NCBI GenBank assembly: GCA_021826725.1
Contig: JAKAYQ010000010.1
Location: 1 to 35,928, forward strand
Direction of reading: 5' to 3'
Origin: Actinomycetes bacterium
GTDB taxonomy: Bacteria > Actinomycetota > Acidimicrobiia > Acidimicrobiales > UBA8190
Length of the DNA: 35,928 bases
In this document: piece after piece, positions 20,635-29,445 of the stretch
Layout of the letters: each line of letters opens with the position of its first letter
Position numbering within the stretch: the first letter of the stretch is position 1
Position numbers and translations under genes: made by a program
Notes under the pieces: generated by a model
Told to the model about the DNA's origin: nothing
Database searches by the model: none
Seen by the model: the letters and a program-made list of their open reading frames with translations, nothing else

Positions 20635-21731
20635 CCGCTGGCCCGGACCGCGGCCAGGACGGAGGCCGGCACGCTCGAGCGCGTCCCCACCACAGTCGCC
20701 GGCAGCAGGGTGAACCCGGCAGCCGCATACGCCTGTCGGCCGGCGGCCGAGAGCTGATAGGCGACGAACGCAGTGGCGGCAGCGGCGTCGTCCGCCGCCT
20801 GCGCCGGCTCGCGGACGGTGGCGATGTCGATCACCAGTGGGGCGCCGTGGACCGTCGTGGCCGCCTGGGTGGCCGTCGCCGGCACCACCAGGCTCGCCTT
20901 CGCGTACCCCGATGCGTCGGCAGGGTCACCAAGGTCGACGGCTGCCGGCAAGGTCAGGTAGTGCAGGTGGAGCTGGACCGCCTGGGAGCGGAAGGCGCTG
21001 GCGGCATCGAGCTGGCCGGCTTGCAGGTGGGCGTCGAGAGAAGTCTCGGAGAAGATCTGGCCGGTGGTGCCGGTCCCACCGGTGGTCACGCCGGGTCCAA
21101 GGATCTGCTCGACGATACCGGCGGGCAGGCCCAGCGTTCGCTGAGCGAGCTCGACCATCATCACGAACGCCTGTCCTTGCGGATCAGTCGCTGGGTTCGT
21201 ACGACCCAGGCGGAACCCCGGTGCGGCCATGGCATCGAACGCGTCCGCCAGCGGCAGGCGTCCGGCCGCCACGCGTTCGAAGGTGGTGCCGTACGTGCCG
21301 TTCGGGTTGTACGCGATGACCAACGGGCTGGCCGCGAATTGCACGTACCACGGCGAGCGACGGCTCCCCACGATGGCGACCGGGGCGGAGCCGACGCTCT
21401 CGAACACCCCCGGCGCGATCTCGCCGGAGGCGATCTCGTGCGCCAGTCCCAGCGACCCGCCGCCCCGGCCCGTGTACGTGTAGCCGGTGGCGTGCGCAAA
21501 GCCGGGCCCGACGACCTTGTCGTCGACAGCCAGGAGCGACCCGGCGAAGGCGACGTCCGCCGTGCCGGACCGGTGTGCGACGACCACGCCGGCAGATGTC
21601 GACGTGCCGGCTGCACCATCCGACCTGGCGGACGTGCACGCGCCCACGATCACGCCGACGAAAGCGACAGCGACGACAGCGCGGCGTCGCACGGGGAACC
21701 CGCTCCACCGGGCCTGCATGTGGGTCTTCAT
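20631..21731 (-). CDS. Tungstate/molybdate-binding lipoprotein (WtpA-like extracellular solute-binding protein)
   Basis: Signal peptide with lipobox (VGVIVGAC), SPWYVQFAASPLVIAYNPNGTYG and FRLGRTNPATDPQGQAFVMMVELA, matching WtpA-like architecture. ATGA overlap with the permease. Confidence 0.88.
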   Translation of the reverse strand: MKTHMQARWSGFPVRRRAVVAVAFVGVIVGACTSARSDGAAGTSTSAGVVVAHRSGTADVAFAGSLLAVDDKVVGPGFAHATGYTYTGRGGGSLGLAHEIASGEIAPGVFESVGSAPVAIVGSRRSPWYVQFAASPLVIAYNPNGTYGTTFERVAAGRLPLADAFDAMAAPGFRLGRTNPATDPQGQAFVMMVELAQRTLGLPAGIVEQILGPGVTTGGTGTTGQIFSETSLDAHLQAGQLDAASAFRSQAVQLHLHYLTLPAAVDLGDPADASGYAKASLVVPATATQAATTVHGAPLVIDIATVREPAQAADDAAAATAFVAYQLSAAGRQAYAAAGFTLLPATVVGTRSSVPASVLAAVRASG

Positions 21732-21790
21732 GCCGCCAGACAGTACCGACGGCCGGCGACAAAGGCAAGTGGTGATGTCGCTTATGTCAC

Positions 21791-23032
21791 TCAGGCTTGC
21801 CCCTTACCCGGGTCGGCGGCATGGCCGCCGGCGCCGGGACCACCAGCACCGAGGTCGGCGGATACCTCGATCCGCGACCTGCCGGCCTGCTTGGCCCGGT
21901 ACATGGCGCGGTCGGCCTCGCCGAGCAGGCGGTCCGGGTCGCAGGTGCCGGAGCCGACGGCGATCCCGATGCTGGCACTGACCCGAACGGTGGTGGTGCC
22001 GGCCTGAACCGGAGCCCCGAGAACGCCGAGCAGGCGGTGCGCCAGCGACCGGACCCATGTCTGGTCGGGGACGTCTTCACAGAAGACCACGAACTCGTCG
22101 CCTCCGAGGCGGGCCACCGTGTCACCGGGTCGGACAGCAGCGGCCAGCCGGCGAGCCAGGATCCGCAGCACGGCATCGCCGGCGGCGTGGCCCTGCCCGT
22201 CGTTCACCGCCTTGAAGTCGTCCAGGTCGATGAAGACCACCGCCGGCCGTCGCACCCCGGGCTCGTCGCCACTGCCGGCGACGGCCTGCCGGAGCCGGTC
22301 GAACAACAGGACCCGGTTGGGAATGCCGGTGAGCGGGTCGTGGAGCGCTCGGTGGCGGAGCTGGCGCTCCTTGTCCGCCAGGTCCTCCTCCATGACCTGG
22401 CACTGCTCGTCGTACTGCGCGGCCGTCCTCACCAGGTTGGTGTCGCAGGACTGCTCCACCCCGGCGCAGAGCCCAGCCAGGAGATCGGGGGACCCGTCGT
22501 ACGCCGGCACCTCCTCCTCGAGCACCCGCCGCATGGCGTCGCGCCAGGCGAGATTGGCCCGAACGACCCGGCTGAAGGTGCCAGTGATCCGGGCGACGCG
22601 ACGGCCGACGCCAGCCAGGTCGGCCAGCTCCTGTTCGGTCGACCTCGTCCCGGTGGCGATCCACCGGCCCACGAGCTCCACCCCCTGGCGGCAGTTGCTC
22701 TCCTGGTCGAGCAGGACACTTCGCTCGACGTCGTCGGCCATGAGCGGGCCGCAGTCGGCGGTGGCCACCTCGACGGCACGCACGATCTCGTCCTCACGGG
22801 CCAGGAGCGCCCGCGAGATCCGCTGGCGCCGCAGCGCGGTCGCGCCGAGCAGCCCGTCGCCACCACCCGCCGCCCCTCCCGGCCCACTGGCGGGCAGGTC
22901 CGGCCCGCCGGTGCCTGCCCCACTGTGGCTGTCTGCCGTCGCCTCCATGGCCGCTCCCACACCGTGTCCCCACCCGAACCCGACGACGCCGAACCGGCCC
23001 AGTCGTGCCGGCCCAGTCGCACCAATCCGCAC
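21791..23032 (-). CDS. GGDEF-domain protein (putative diguanylate cyclase) with an N-terminal helical region of unassigned function; start may be 22948
   Basis: HDPLTGIPNRVLLFDRLRQAV...VVFIDLDDFKAVNDGQGHAAGDAVLR...VARLGGDEFVVFCED; intact GGDEF motif. Confidence 0.93.
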   Translation of the reverse strand: MRIGATGPARLGRFGVVGFGWGHGVGAAMEATADSHSGAGTGGPDLPASGPGGAAGGGDGLLGATALRRQRISRALLAREDEIVRAVEVATADCGPLMADDVERSVLLDQESNCRQGVELVGRWIATGTRSTEQELADLAGVGRRVARITGTFSRVVRANLAWRDAMRRVLEEEVPAYDGSPDLLAGLCAGVEQSCDTNLVRTAAQYDEQCQVMEEDLADKERQLRHRALHDPLTGIPNRVLLFDRLRQAVAGSGDEPGVRRPAVVFIDLDDFKAVNDGQGHAAGDAVLRILARRLAAAVRPGDTVARLGGDEFVVFCEDVPDQTWVRSLAHRLLGVLGAPVQAGTTTVRVSASIGIAVGSGTCDPDRLLGEADRAMYRAKQAGRSRIEVSADLGAGGPGAGGHAADPGKGQA

Positions 23033-23246
23033 CCGGCGCCGTCCCGCCAGATGCCATCATCGCGGATACTTGCCGCCACGGCGACCGGCGGCCCCACCGG
23101 CCGTCTCCGGCGCTTCCATCCAGCACCTCGGAGACACCAGTTGACAGGGTCGTGGCTGCCGTGCCGGAGCACACGTGCTGCGCGCGACCACCACCGAGGC
23201 CCGCGGCCGCCTGCCGCGAGGCCGTCGACCGGCGGTCTCCGGTCTG

Positions 23247-24506
23247 TCAGCCCGGACGGCTGAACGCCACGGGTGGCCCGGCCCACGTGATGGACGTGAC
23301 CATCACGTCCATGCCGGTCATGGGGGCCTGCACAACCTGACCTCCACCGATGTACATCGCCTCGTGACCGAGGTAGCCGTCGTACGGCGAGTTGTAGAAG
23401 ACGATGTCGCCAGGCTGCAATTCGGCCTGGGTGATGTGCGTGGTGGCGCCGTACTGCGACACGCTGTAGTGGGGGATCTCCACGCCAGCTGCCTGCCACG
23501 AGTACATCACCAGTCCCGAGCAGTCGAAGCTGTCAGGACCCGCAGCCCCCCAGACATACGGCTTGCCCACCTGTGCCATCGCCGTCTGGACAGCGACCGC
23601 GGCCTCCTGCGACCAGCCGGCCGGGGGCGGCGGCGGCGGCCCGGAAGGCGGGGGGGGAACGGAGTACGAGCCAGCACCGGGCGTCCCACCGTTGCTGGCG
23701 CTGGTGCCCGACGCCTGCTCGCTCTGGGCCGCCCTGGCTGCAGCGGCTGCCTGCTGCGCCGCGGCCGCTCGGGCTGCCGCCTGCTCGCGCTGGAGCTCGA
23801 TGGCGTGCGCCTGCGCCAGGAGCTGTTGCTGCAGGTTGGCCTTGACGGAGTCCAGCTGCGCGTTCTCACTGGCAACGGCCGCCTGCGCCTGCCGCCGGGT
23901 GGTCTGCAGCGACGCCAGGGTGGTCTGCTCGGTCGCCTGCTCCCGAGACAGTGCCGCCTGCTTCTGCGACACCAGGTGCTCGTCGGACCGGTACCGGTCG
24001 ATGGCACCGCTCAACTGCGCGTCGGAGACCTGCTGGTACTCGGCGCGCGCAGCCACGTTGGTCATGTCGGTGCTGAAAATGAGGGCGTAGGAAGCAGCGT
24101 TGCCGTTTCCCATGTAGGTCGCCAACGCATCTGACCGGAGCTGCCGCCGGGCCGCCGATGCCGACGCCACGGCTGCCGCCAGCTGCGACCGCACCTGCTG
24201 GAGCTGGTCCAGCGTGACCTGGTAGGAGGTCTGCGCCTGGTCGTACAGGTACGAGAGGTGATCGATCTGGGCGCTCGTGGTGGCGATCTGCGACGCGAGC
24301 TGGTTCGCCTGCGCCTGGTCGGAGGCGACGCTGCCGGCGAACGCGGGGCCGCCTGCGAGAAGACACACCGAGGACGCGGCGACCGAAGTGGCGATCCCGA
24401 CGGCCATCGCGGTCAGGGCACGCCGCCGCCCCCATCCGGCGGCCTTGCGTCGCTGCGCCGGCAGCAGGCGCCGCCGCTCGTTCCCCACATGCCGGTGCGT
24501 CACCAT
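23247..24506 (-). CDS. Secreted NlpC/P60 peptidoglycan endopeptidase with N-terminal coiled coil
   Basis: Signal-peptide-like N-terminus (ALTAMAVGIATSVAASSVCLLAGGPAFAG), coiled coil, and NlpC/P60 catalytic DSFDCSGLVMYSWQAAGVEIPHYSVSQYG...QPGDIVFY...GHEAMYIGGG. Confidence 0.95.
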   Translation of the reverse strand: MVTHRHVGNERRRLLPAQRRKAAGWGRRRALTAMAVGIATSVAASSVCLLAGGPAFAGSVASDQAQANQLASQIATTSAQIDHLSYLYDQAQTSYQVTLDQLQQVRSQLAAAVASASAARRQLRSDALATYMGNGNAASYALIFSTDMTNVAARAEYQQVSDAQLSGAIDRYRSDEHLVSQKQAALSREQATEQTTLASLQTTRRQAQAAVASENAQLDSVKANLQQQLLAQAHAIELQREQAAARAAAAQQAAAAARAAQSEQASGTSASNGGTPGAGSYSVPPPPSGPPPPPPAGWSQEAAVAVQTAMAQVGKPYVWGAAGPDSFDCSGLVMYSWQAAGVEIPHYSVSQYGATTHITQAELQPGDIVFYNSPYDGYLGHEAMYIGGGQVVQAPMTGMDVMVTSITWAGPPVAFSRPG

Positions 24507-24517
24507 GACGAAGCCAG

Positions 24518-24547
24518 AAGATAGGCGAAATTCTCCCGTCATTGCAA
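24518..24547 (-). promoter_or_regulatory. Candidate promoter of the NlpC/P60 gene (-35 TTGCAA, 18 nt, -10 TATCTT)
   Basis: Minus-strand reading: ttgcaa-18nt-tatctt-11nt-ATG. Start-proximal spacing is consistent with a very short leader. Confidence 0.35.
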
Positions 24548-24558
24548 GGATTTTCGTT

Positions 24559-24580
24559 TGTGAGATAGCTAGTTCTCACA
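24559..24580. promoter_or_regulatory. Inverted repeat TGTGAGA-N8-TCTCACA upstream of the NlpC/P60 candidate promoter
   Basis: Perfect 7-bp arms in an AT-rich pocket, immediately upstream of the candidate -35. Confidence 0.55.
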
Positions 24581-24730
24581 TCGACGAGAGGATCCCACCC
24601 CTCGTGAGCCCCACACCGGCCGGCGAAACCCGGATGCGTGGTCGTCGCCGGTCGCGAGTCACGGACCGTGAGGGGATCCACCGCCGTGGGGCGCGCGCCA
24701 GTCCGTGCGCTCGACGACACCAGCGCCGCA

Positions 24731-24779
24731 CCGCACACCGCACACCGCACACCGCACACCGCACACCGCACACCGCACA
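24731..24779. repeat. Heptanucleotide tandem array (CCGCACA)x7
   Basis: Perfect 7-bp periodicity in the intergenic region between divergent genes. Confidence 0.97.
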
Positions 24780-24829
24780 CCACGATCCCCGTTGCACACG
24801 TGGGTTCTCGGTAGGCTCGGCCGATCATT

Positions 24830-26317
24830 GTGCGCGCACGTCGACTGCCGCTTCGACCGTCACCAACCCGGTCCCGCATCCGTCTTGCCCTGGCCGCCAC
24901 CGTTCTGGCCGCCTCGGCCTGCTCGGCGTCGCCCGCGGCATCGGCAGGCGCTTCGGTGCCTCGGCTCCGGTGGGTCGCCTGTTCGCATGGTCCCGCCGCG
25001 CAGTGCGCGACCATGCGGGTGCCGTTCGACTACAGCCGGCCCGCCGCCGGCGACATCTCGATCCCCGTGGTTCGCATCCCCGCCACCGGCGCCACGCGCG
25101 GCGTCCTCGTGATGAACCCGGGTGGGCCCGGCGAGAGCGGGGTGCAGCTCGCCCCTGTCGTCGACGCTCTCCTCCCCGCCGGAGTCCGGCAGCACTACGC
25201 GCTGGTGTCCTTCGACGAGCGCGGCACCGGATCGGCTCGACCGGTCGCCTGTGGGACGGATCCAGCTGCCGTCACGAGCGCATCGCCCGGGTCGCAGAGC
25301 TCCGGAGGCCGCCCACCGGTCACCGCTGTGTACGCCGCCATGGGGGCCGCCTGCCGCCGACGTGCCGGGGCGCTCATCGGGCAGGTCGGCACCGTCGACG
25401 CGGCCCGCGATCTCAACCAGCTGCGCCGGGCACTGGGCATCGCGCGCCTCGACTATCTCGGCCTGTCCTACGGGACGGTGCTCGGCGTCGTCTTCGCGTC
25501 GATGTTCCCGGCGCACGTGCGCGCCATGATCCTCGACGGAGCTGTCGATCCAACCGAGAGCCTGACCGCCCAGGCACGAGACGAAGCACCTGCCATGGAC
25601 CGCTCGCTCACCCACCTGCTCGCGACCTGCCGGGCTGCACCCGTGTGCCCGCTCGGGCCGAACCCGTCCCTGGCGTTCGGAGCCCTGTCGGCCGCTTTGG
25701 CCCGCCATCCCCTGCCGGCTCCGGCCCACAGCCCGTACCCCGTGACCGTCGGTGACCTCGACGCGGCGACGTTCGCCGCCATCGCGCTCCCGGTGCTGGC
25801 CGCCAGTTGGGAAGCCGCAGTCGTCGCCGCTGCCCACGGGAACGGCGGCCCCCTGCGCCAGCTGGCGCTGTCGAGCGAGGAGGACCTGAACGGCCAGTCG
25901 CTCGTCGACCCACAGTGGGCGATCGCGTGCGGCGATGCCGCCTTCCATCCGTCGAGCGCTGCGGTCGACGCGCTGGCCTCGTCGCTCCAGGCGAAAGCCC
26001 CGCCACTGGGAGCCGAAGCCGCGGCCGTCGACGCAGCCGGATGCGTCGGCTGGCCCGCGGCGAACCATCCCGTGTCCCGCCTGGCGGTCCTCGGCACCCC
26101 ACCGCTGCTCGTCCTGTCCAACCAGGGGGACCCCGTCACTCCGCCGGTGTGGGCGCATCGGCTCGTCACCCACCTAGCCCGCTCCACCATCGTCACCTGG
26201 GACGGGTGGGGTCACACCTGGCTGCTCAACGGATCTGGCGATCCCTGCATGGCGTCCGTCGTGACCCGCTATCTCAACGACCCGGGCGCACCCCCGGCCA
26301 CCACCACCTGTCCCTGA
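24830..26317 (+). CDS. Secreted alpha/beta hydrolase, tripeptidyl-aminopeptidase (TAP)-like
   Basis: Lipoprotein-like leader (AATVLAASACSASP), VLVMNPGGPGESGVQ, SFDERGTGSARPVAC, GLSYGTVLG (nucleophile elbow), C-terminal LVLSNQGDPVTPPVWA...WDGWGHTWLLNGSGDPC. Confidence 0.9.
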   Translation: MRARRLPLRPSPTRSRIRLALAATVLAASACSASPAASAGASVPRLRWVACSHGPAAQCATMRVPFDYSRPAAGDISIPVVRIPATGATRGVLVMNPGGPGESGVQLAPVVDALLPAGVRQHYALVSFDERGTGSARPVACGTDPAAVTSASPGSQSSGGRPPVTAVYAAMGAACRRRAGALIGQVGTVDAARDLNQLRRALGIARLDYLGLSYGTVLGVVFASMFPAHVRAMILDGAVDPTESLTAQARDEAPAMDRSLTHLLATCRAAPVCPLGPNPSLAFGALSAALARHPLPAPAHSPYPVTVGDLDAATFAAIALPVLAASWEAAVVAAAHGNGGPLRQLALSSEEDLNGQSLVDPQWAIACGDAAFHPSSAAVDALASSLQAKAPPLGAEAAAVDAAGCVGWPAANHPVSRLAVLGTPPLLVLSNQGDPVTPPVWAHRLVTHLARSTIVTWDGWGHTWLLNGSGDPCMASVVTRYLNDPGAPPATTTCP

Positions 26318-26563
26318 GCACAGGGTGCGACAGGCCCACATGGCGCTGCTGCTCGCGGCAGGACATGGGGAAACAAGGGCGGCGCGTTCCCCTGGGCACC
26401 GGGTCCGCTGCCGCCAACCCGGTCTTGTGCCCGCCGTTCGCAGCAGGCCCCGGCACCCGACCATCGCCGGGCCCTGAGCAACCCACCGAACCTGGGCACC
26501 GCCGAGGTGCTCCAGACCCGGCGGCGCACGTGGGGCCAACGGCCGAGCGATCGGTCTGCCGGC

Positions 26564-29188
26564 TCAGCGCTTGCCGGGGCCGCCTGCGTCGGGCCAGAAG
26601 ACCGGGACCGCTGCGCTCGGGCACGGTCGCGCCAGAAGATACCCCTGGTAGAGGTCGCAGCCGAGGCGGCGGGCGGCGTCGCGCTGGGTCTCGGTCTCCA
26701 CGCCTTCGGCGATGACCCTGACACCGAGCCCATGGCCCAGCTCGGTCACGACGGACACGATGTGGTCGTCCTGGTGGTTGGTGCCGATGCCTTCCACGAA
26801 CGCCCGGTCGATCTTGAGGAAGCTGACCGGCAGTCGCTTGAGCTGGCTGAGCGACGAGTAGCCGGCGCCGAAGTCGTCGACGGCCAGGCGCAGACCCGCT
26901 CCCCGCAGGTCGTCGAGCACTCGAGCGATGTGCGGGTCGTCGGCGATGAAGCCGGACTCGGTGATCTCGAGCACGACAGCCGACGGCGACAGACCGCTGC
27001 GGCGCAGCGCCTCGTCGACAGCGGGCACGAGATCCGGGCCCTCGAGCTGCCGTGGCGACACGTTGACAGCGAGGAAGGCGTCTTCCGCACCCCGGTGGCG
27101 TGCCCGCCACCGTGCCATCTGCGAAAAGCTCTGCACGAGCACCCAGGATCCCAGCGTCACGATCAGCTCGGACTCCTCGGCAAGACCGATGAACCGCGCC
27201 GGCATCAGCAGGCCGCGGCTGGGGTGCTCCCAGCGGACCAGTGCCTCCAAGCCGACGACTCGACCGTCGGCGAGCGAAGCAACGGGTTGGTACTCCACGC
27301 GCAGCTCGCCGTTCGCCACCGCGGCTCGAAGGTCGTGCTCGAGCTCGAGCCGGCCTCCGATCTCGTCGCGCAGGCCGGCGTCGAACAGCGCGACCCGACC
27401 CCGGTGCCGGGCCTTTGCTTCGAGCATGGCGAGGTCCGCGTCCTGGAGCAACCGGCCCGCGTCGCGCTCCAACGGGCCGGCGCGCACGACCCCTGCGCTC
27501 ACGCCGAGGTTGAGGATGCGACCGGAGGCCAGGCGCAGCGGCCGAGCCAGCGCCGCCCGCAGTGTCTCCGCCCACGCTACGGCCCCGTCGGTATCGACCA
27601 CGCCGGTGAGCAGGACGGCGAACCCGTCCCCGTGGAGCCGTCCGACGGCGGCAGTGGGCGGCACTGCGTCGGCGAGCCGGTGGGCAACCGACCGCAGGAC
27701 CTCGTCACCTGCCGCGTGGCCCAGCGAGTCGTTCACCATCTTGAAGCGGTCGATGTCGATCACCAGGAGCACGGTGTCGCCGACGAGGTCCGGGTCGGCA
27801 ACCGTCTCGCCGATGCGCGCCAGCAGGCCGGTGCGGTTCAGCAGGCCAGTCAGCACATCGTTGCGGGCCTCCCAGGCAAGCCGGTCCATGAGCTGCTTGC
27901 GGTCGGTGATGTCGGACACCGAGCAGACCACCACCGCACCGTCGACCGACTGGTCGTCGTCGAGGCGACGGGTGTTGACCGAGAGCCACTGGCGAACCCC
28001 GCCGTCGCCGACCACGCCGAGCACCGCGTGCGAGCGGGTGATCTGCCGCTTGAGCGCACGGGCCACGGGCAGGTCCTCCGCGGCGATCGCGCCGCCGTCC
28101 ACGCCCCAGACGATCCCGCCTCCCGTGAGCACGGCGTCGCCCCGCCCGCGCTGCAGGCGGGGCCCGAGGATGCGGACAGCCGACTCGTTGGCCGCCTGCA
28201 CCGACCCGTCCCGGTCGAGGACGAGCACGCCTTCTTCGAGGGCGGCGACGGCAGCGGCATACCGCCGCTCGACGGCCAGAAGCGCCCGGTTGGCCTCCTC
28301 CGCCGCCTTGCGCTCGGTGATGTCGTGCAGGATGACCTGGAACGCGGGCTTTCCTCCCCAGGTGGTACGAGCACTGGTCACCTCGACGGGGACCTCGGTG
28401 CCGTCAGAGTGCAAGATGAGCGCCTCGTGACCCTTCACGACATCACCGCTGTGGAAGAGCTGCGACAGCCGGGCGACGGTGGGTCCCACGTGGTCCGGGT
28501 GCAAGAACGCCGTGATCGGCTGGCCCACACCTTCCTGCAACGTGCGGTACCCGGTCATCTTGATGGCGGAGGCGTTGGCGTAGACGAGCTTGCCGTCCTG
28601 GTGGACCACGATCCCGCTGGGTGAGTGCTCGACCAGCAGCTGCAGGCGCTCGGCGGTGTCGGCCGAGATCCACGGCGTGCCGTCCGCAGGCTCGGGCTCA
28701 CCGACGATGCCGAAGAGATGACCTTCGGGACCCCCGGAAACGCTCATCGCCCGCACGAGCAGGCGCGTGGGCTGGCCTGACGGCGCCACCATCTCCTGCA
28801 GCAGCTCATAGCTGTCCCATCCCATCCCGGCTCGGGCGCCCTCGATGACCGGCGCCAGGAGCGCATCCCCGAGGTCATCCGGCGCGACCGGGCGAACCGA
28901 CTGGCCATTACGACTACGACCGGCGGGCCCGCTGGAAAGCCAGTAGCTCCCCGGCGTCGGGTCGTCTCCGATGAGGCGCGCCAAGGGCGTGTGCCACCGG
29001 ATACCGGCGCCACGAGGGTCGAATTCCCAAGTCACCACGCGGGCAAGGTCGGAGAACAACGCCAGCCGCTGCTCGGCAGTGAGCGGGACCACCGCGTCGG
29101 AACCCGACGGTGCAACAGGCGTGCACATGTCGACTCGTGGGACCATGCCCCACATATCGGCACGGGTAAAGAGGACCTTGAACGGCAT
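26564..29188 (-). CDS. PAS-GGDEF-EAL c-di-GMP signalling protein (GGDEF motif degenerate, EAL motif intact)
   Basis: PAS segments (SGIVVHQDGKLVYANASAIKMTGY...VILHDITERKAAEE); GGDEF-like domain with RLHGDGFAVLL; EAL domain with VVGLEALVRWEHPSRGLL, EITESGF and DDFGAGYSSLSQLKRLPVSFLKIDRAFV. Confidence 0.93.
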   Translation of the reverse strand: MPFKVLFTRADMWGMVPRVDMCTPVAPSGSDAVVPLTAEQRLALFSDLARVVTWEFDPRGAGIRWHTPLARLIGDDPTPGSYWLSSGPAGRSRNGQSVRPVAPDDLGDALLAPVIEGARAGMGWDSYELLQEMVAPSGQPTRLLVRAMSVSGGPEGHLFGIVGEPEPADGTPWISADTAERLQLLVEHSPSGIVVHQDGKLVYANASAIKMTGYRTLQEGVGQPITAFLHPDHVGPTVARLSQLFHSGDVVKGHEALILHSDGTEVPVEVTSARTTWGGKPAFQVILHDITERKAAEEANRALLAVERRYAAAVAALEEGVLVLDRDGSVQAANESAVRILGPRLQRGRGDAVLTGGGIVWGVDGGAIAAEDLPVARALKRQITRSHAVLGVVGDGGVRQWLSVNTRRLDDDQSVDGAVVVCSVSDITDRKQLMDRLAWEARNDVLTGLLNRTGLLARIGETVADPDLVGDTVLLVIDIDRFKMVNDSLGHAAGDEVLRSVAHRLADAVPPTAAVGRLHGDGFAVLLTGVVDTDGAVAWAETLRAALARPLRLASGRILNLGVSAGVVRAGPLERDAGRLLQDADLAMLEAKARHRGRVALFDAGLRDEIGGRLELEHDLRAAVANGELRVEYQPVASLADGRVVGLEALVRWEHPSRGLLMPARFIGLAEESELIVTLGSWVLVQSFSQMARWRARHRGAEDAFLAVNVSPRQLEGPDLVPAVDEALRRSGLSPSAVVLEITESGFIADDPHIARVLDDLRGAGLRLAVDDFGAGYSSLSQLKRLPVSFLKIDRAFVEGIGTNHQDDHIVSVVTELGHGLGVRVIAEGVETETQRDAARRLGCDLYQGYLLARPCPSAAVPVFWPDAGGPGKR

Positions 29189-29381
29189 GCGTGCGCGCGG
29201 CGGGAACGCGCATCCACCGACCGGAACCGTCGGATCCCCGAGGCAAAGATGAACTCTGTGCGCGCGATATCTCGAACACGCTGCGTGGGTATGCAGCGCG
29301 GGACGCGCAGCAAGATCTCGTAGGGCCAACGGCGCTGGCGGCACTGTGTGGCGACATTTGTGTGAAGTCTACCGCTCGTCC

Positions 29382-29410
29382 TTTACGCGGCGGGGGACGC
29401 TCGCTATCAT
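29382..29410 (+). promoter_or_regulatory. Candidate promoter of the ketosynthase gene (-35 TTTACG, 17 nt, -10 TATCAT)
   Basis: Sigma70/SigA-like hexamers with a 17-nt spacer, 35 nt upstream of the ATG at 29446. Confidence 0.45.
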
Positions 29411-29445
29411 CCGCTGCAACCGACTCGACGAAGCGAGGTTGCACG

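Noticed and set aside
24559-24580. Canonical CRP site
   Set aside because: Half-sites TGTGA/TCACA are separated by 12 nt rather than 6, so it is kept only as a generic inverted repeat.
24726-24785. CRISPR array
   Set aside because: 7-bp head-to-tail units with no spacers; a simple tandem repeat.
24507-24830. Possible ydaO/c-di-AMP riboswitch upstream of NlpC/P60, as seen in other actinobacteria
   Set aside because: The conserved ydaO core sequences could not be identified, and the candidate promoter leaves almost no leader.
26507-28624. 705-aa plus-strand ORF opposite the PAS-GGDEF-EAL gene
   Set aside because: Antisense to a multi-domain protein with clear EAL motifs; no own domain signature.
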